A stretch of 64,000 bases of DNA, taken from contig NZ_DRFS01000020.1 in assembly GCF_011050415.1 (NCBI RefSeq), positions 62,001 through 126,000 on the forward strand, in the 5' to 3' direction. This document shows, one piece after another, positions 62,110 to 64,000 of this stretch; positions within the stretch are counted from its first letter, which is position 1, and each line of letters starts with the position of its first letter. The DNA is from Halomonas sp. GTDB taxonomy: Bacteria; Pseudomonadota; Gammaproteobacteria; Pseudomonadales; Halomonadaceae. The notes beneath the pieces were generated by a model, which was not told where the DNA came from, did no database searches, and saw only the letters and a program-made list of their open reading frames with translations. Position numbers and translations under genes: made by a program.

Positions 62110-62142
62110 GGCAAGCGTTTGACCTATGGCCAAACGCTTGCC
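62110..62142. terminator. Inverted repeat after the phn operon
   Basis: GGCAAGCGTTTG (62110-62121) and CAAACGCTTGCC (62131-62142), perfect 12-bp arms with a 9-nt loop, starting 20 nt after the second phnE stop. No U-tract follows; it may end the phn transcript or act as an operator for the following gene. Confidence 0.5.
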
Positions 62143-62182
62143 ATGGTTAGATGACCATCAACGACATGGAGTATGCACAAAG

Positions 62183-62611
62183 ATGACAACCTATATCGTG
62201 GTAGCCGACGCCGCTCGAGCACGTATTTTTACCCGTGATGCTTTAACGCTAGCGGAGCAAGAGAGCATGGTTCACGCTGAAGGACGTCTGCACGAAGGTG
62301 ACTTGGTCACCGACAGTCGCGGCGATGTGCACGAGTCAATGTCTACTACCTCACGCTCGGCAGGTCAGGAGAACTCAGCCTCAAAACACGAAAACGAGCT
62401 GTTTGCCAAAGAGGTCGCTCAGCGTCTTTATAGCGCTCGAGTAGGTAACAGCATGGAGAAGCTGATCATGGTCGCGCCTCCCAAGTTTTTGGGCCTGCTG
62501 CGTGAAAAGCTTGATGGCCCTACGCAGAAGCTTGTGATCCACTCACTCTCGAAAGATTTGAGTAAAGCCTCGCTAGCCGATATTCAGTCTGCGGTGAGCG
62601 ATTTACGCTAA
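62183..62611 (+). CDS. Host attachment family protein
   Basis: 142-aa soluble protein; ATG at 62183 (MTTYIVVADAARARIF), with a GGAG about 12 nt upstream. The N-terminal segment and AKEVAQRLYSARVGNSMEKLIMVAPPKFLGLLREKL match the Host_attach family, related to baeRF/archaeal release-factor folds. The family is named from an Agrobacterium plant-attachment phenotype, but its biochemical role is unknown. Alone between the phn operon and a chemoreceptor gene. Confidence 0.8.
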   Translation: MTTYIVVADAARARIFTRDALTLAEQESMVHAEGRLHEGDLVTDSRGDVHESMSTTSRSAGQENSASKHENELFAKEVAQRLYSARVGNSMEKLIMVAPPKFLGLLREKLDGPTQKLVIHSLSKDLSKASLADIQSAVSDLR

Positions 62612-62641
62612 ATGCTTAACCTTATAACCTATTAATTATCC

Positions 62642-62668
62642 TAAAGTTATGGTCGTTTTCGCCGATAA
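62642..62668 (+). promoter_or_regulatory. Sigma-28 (FliA) promoter of the chemoreceptor gene
   Basis: TAAAGTTA (62642-62649), an 11-bp spacer and GCCGATAA (62661-62668): 15 of 16 consensus positions of TAAAGTTT-N11-GCCGATAA. It lies 65 bp upstream of the receptor ATG, tying the gene to the flagellar regulon. Confidence 0.85.
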
Positions 62669-62733
62669 ACTAGAAGTTCTTCGAGCGGTACTTTCCCTGA
62701 GTACTGACACGCACTTCGACGTCGAGAGCGACC

Positions 62734-64000
62734 ATGCTTGCATCCTTACGAGCCCGTATTGTTTTAGCTGCCTTAGTCGCCATAACACTTGCCCTAGTGA
62801 TTAATGGCATCGCCAGTTATACCACCGTAAAACATCACAATAATCAGCAAATTACTAACAACTTAAATGCTGTAATAAATGGTAATACTCAGGCCATTAA
62901 TGAATGGTTTAACGCCCGATATACGATGCTAGCCAGCATGCAGGACGCGGCCAATAGCGACCAACCTCTTGCAGCACTTCGCCAGCTTGCTGACTCCGGT
63001 AGCTTCATGTCTACCTACATTGCCTACCCTTCCACATCAGACGCTATTTTTTCCGATGGATGGCAGCCACCCAGCGATTACGATCCGCGCCAACGTCCCT
63101 GGTATCAAGCGGCCAGCGGGGCACAAGATACTATTATTACAGCACCCTATGTAGACGCCCAAACGGGTGGTTTGATTGTCACCTTCGCGCGCCCTTTTTA
63201 CCGCAATGGTCAACTTGCCGCCATAGTTGGTGCTGACATTAGCATCAATGACGTCATTGATATCGTTTCGGGGATTGCGCCTACACCTTCTAGCTTTGGG
63301 TTTTTAACAACGGAAGACGGCACTTTAGTTGCACACCCTGATGCTGAATTAACACTTGAACCCTCTACACAATTGAGCACGGACCTCACCAACAATCGGC
63401 TTAACCAAATCATCCAAAGCAGTGAGCCTCAAGCCCTTGAACTACAAAACAGCGATAAGCTTCTCATGGGTGGCTACGTCGGCGGCAACAGCGGCTGGCA
63501 ATTAGTGGTAGCAGTGGATGAAGCGGAAGCAACCGCTGGCCTACGCGCCATTGCGATTACCTCCATAGTGACGTTATTGATTGTGGCGGTTATCACTGCC
63601 GTAGTGTTTGGGCTACTGCTTTCACTGCTACTACGCCGCTTGTTAGTGGCACGGAATGCAATGGATAACATTGCTTCTGGGGAAGGCGATTTAACCCAAC
63701 GGTTGCCAGAAGATGGTAATGATGAAGTGACTCAAATTGCCCGTGCGTTCAACCGCTTCGTGAGCAAAATGGAGGCCGTATTAATTGATGTGCGCACAAG
63801 CAGTGAATCGGTGCACCATGCGGCTAACGAAATTGCCATGGGCGGCCAGGATTTATCCCGACGTACCGATAACGCAGCCGCTAGCTTGCAACAAACGTCT
63901 GCTTCCATTGAAGAAATCACCAGCACAGTTCAACACACCGCAGCCTCGGCCCAGGAAGCCAACAAGCTATCTCAAACTGCTTCAGAAGTCGCCAATGAAG
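62734..64000 (+). CDS. Methyl-accepting chemotaxis protein with dCache sensor (incomplete)
   Basis: Opens at ATG 62734 (GAGAG upstream) and stays open to the window edge (422 codons seen). TM1 (about 7-27) is followed by a periplasmic dCache_1 domain, TM2 (about 272-298), a HAMP segment, and the start of the signalling helices (QDLSRRTDNAAASLQQTSASIEEIT). The sensor contains DYDPRQRPWYQAA, then APYVDAQTG and VGADIS, which carry the Tyr/Arg/Trp/Tyr/Asp pattern known from amino-acid-binding dCache domains. The ligand is therefore probably an amino acid. The C-terminal part lies outside the window. Confidence 0.9.
   Translation, partial: MLASLRARIVLAALVAITLALVINGIASYTTVKHHNNQQITNNLNAVINGNTQAINEWFNARYTMLASMQDAANSDQPLAALRQLADSGSFMSTYIAYPSTSDAIFSDGWQPPSDYDPRQRPWYQAASGAQDTIITAPYVDAQTGGLIVTFARPFYRNGQLAAIVGADISINDVIDIVSGIAPTPSSFGFLTTEDGTLVAHPDAELTLEPSTQLSTDLTNNRLNQIIQSSEPQALELQNSDKLLMGGYVGGNSGWQLVVAVDEAEATAGLRAIAITSIVTLLIVAVITAVVFGLLLSLLLRRLLVARNAMDNIASGEGDLTQRLPEDGNDEVTQIARAFNRFVSKMEAVLIDVRTSSESVHHAANEIAMGGQDLSRRTDNAAASLQQTSASIEEITSTVQHTAASAQEANKLSQTASEVANE

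Noticed and set aside
1..64000. CRISPR array, rRNA or tRNA genes
   Set aside because: No regularly spaced repeats, no rRNA-like blocks and no tRNA cloverleaf signatures were recognised. A dedicated tRNA scan could still find one.

Overview
The window looks like chromosome from a moderately halophilic gammaproteobacterium of the Halomonas/Vreelandella type. This is inferred from protein content, not from a search: a six-gene Mrp Na+/H+ antiporter with fused A and B subunits, a BCCT compatible-solute carrier, a YbiO-like mechanosensitive channel, an unusually dense set of nitrogen and organic-acid uptake systems, and a gammaproteobacterial housekeeping set (xseB-ispA-dxs, serA, hemE, ribA, trhO). 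No rRNA, tRNA or CRISPR array was recognised.

Layout. 1-5.1 kb (minus strand): urtA, probably the first gene of a urea-transport operon that leaves the window, then a tctCBA tricarboxylate transporter. 5.1-7.7 kb: a CitAB/DcuSR-type two-component pair that probably controls tct. 7.8-11.2 kb: a DUF481 outer-membrane protein and a NitT/TauT-type ABC importer. 11.2-13.1 kb: a BCCT carrier with an elaborate leader. 13.2-15.4 kb: a lone short flagellin and a divergent folK/folM pair. 15.5-28.4 kb: housekeeping and small-metabolism genes (ybiO, yqaA, an IclR regulator, a crotonase-fold protein, trhO, pirin, serA, xseB-ispA-dxs, djlA, a GST). 28.7-34.8 kb: mrpACDEFG. 34.8-36.4 kb: cheZ and a hemolysin III family gene. 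36.4-49.9 kb: an amide-utilisation block. 49.9-52.8 kb: ribA and hemE-speE. 53-57.2 kb: aapJQMP. 57.4-58.4 kb: a RidA protein and a histidine phosphatase. 58.6-62.1 kb: a phnDCEE-type importer. 62.2 kb to the end: a host-attachment family protein and an incomplete chemoreceptor.

The strongest unexpected signal is a 39-bp perfect direct repeat at 36420-36458 and 49864-49902. It is the last part of the ribA coding sequence, and recombination between the copies would restore a complete ribA, with its own stop, 36 bp upstream of the hemolysin III gene. The 13.4 kb between the copies therefore looks like an integrated island. It carries a urt/fmd-type ABC importer, an aliphatic amidase, a formamidase, an AmiB-like AAA+ ATPase, an FmdB zinc-ribbon protein and, divergently, a hybrid histidine kinase whose N-terminal half is an NCS1 (cytosine/purine/allantoin) permease, with a LuxR-type response regulator. 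This reads as a self-contained module for sensing, importing and hydrolysing short amides. No integrase was found in it.

A second theme is nitrogen control. Good sigma-54 promoters with NtrC-like sites upstream precede urtA (1525-1541), the NitT-type importer (11233-11249) and aapJ (52914-52930). In five transporter operons that begin with a binding-protein gene, a hairpin lies just downstream of that gene, which probably sets a higher level of binding protein than of membrane subunits. Sigma-28 promoters precede the flagellin and the chemoreceptor.
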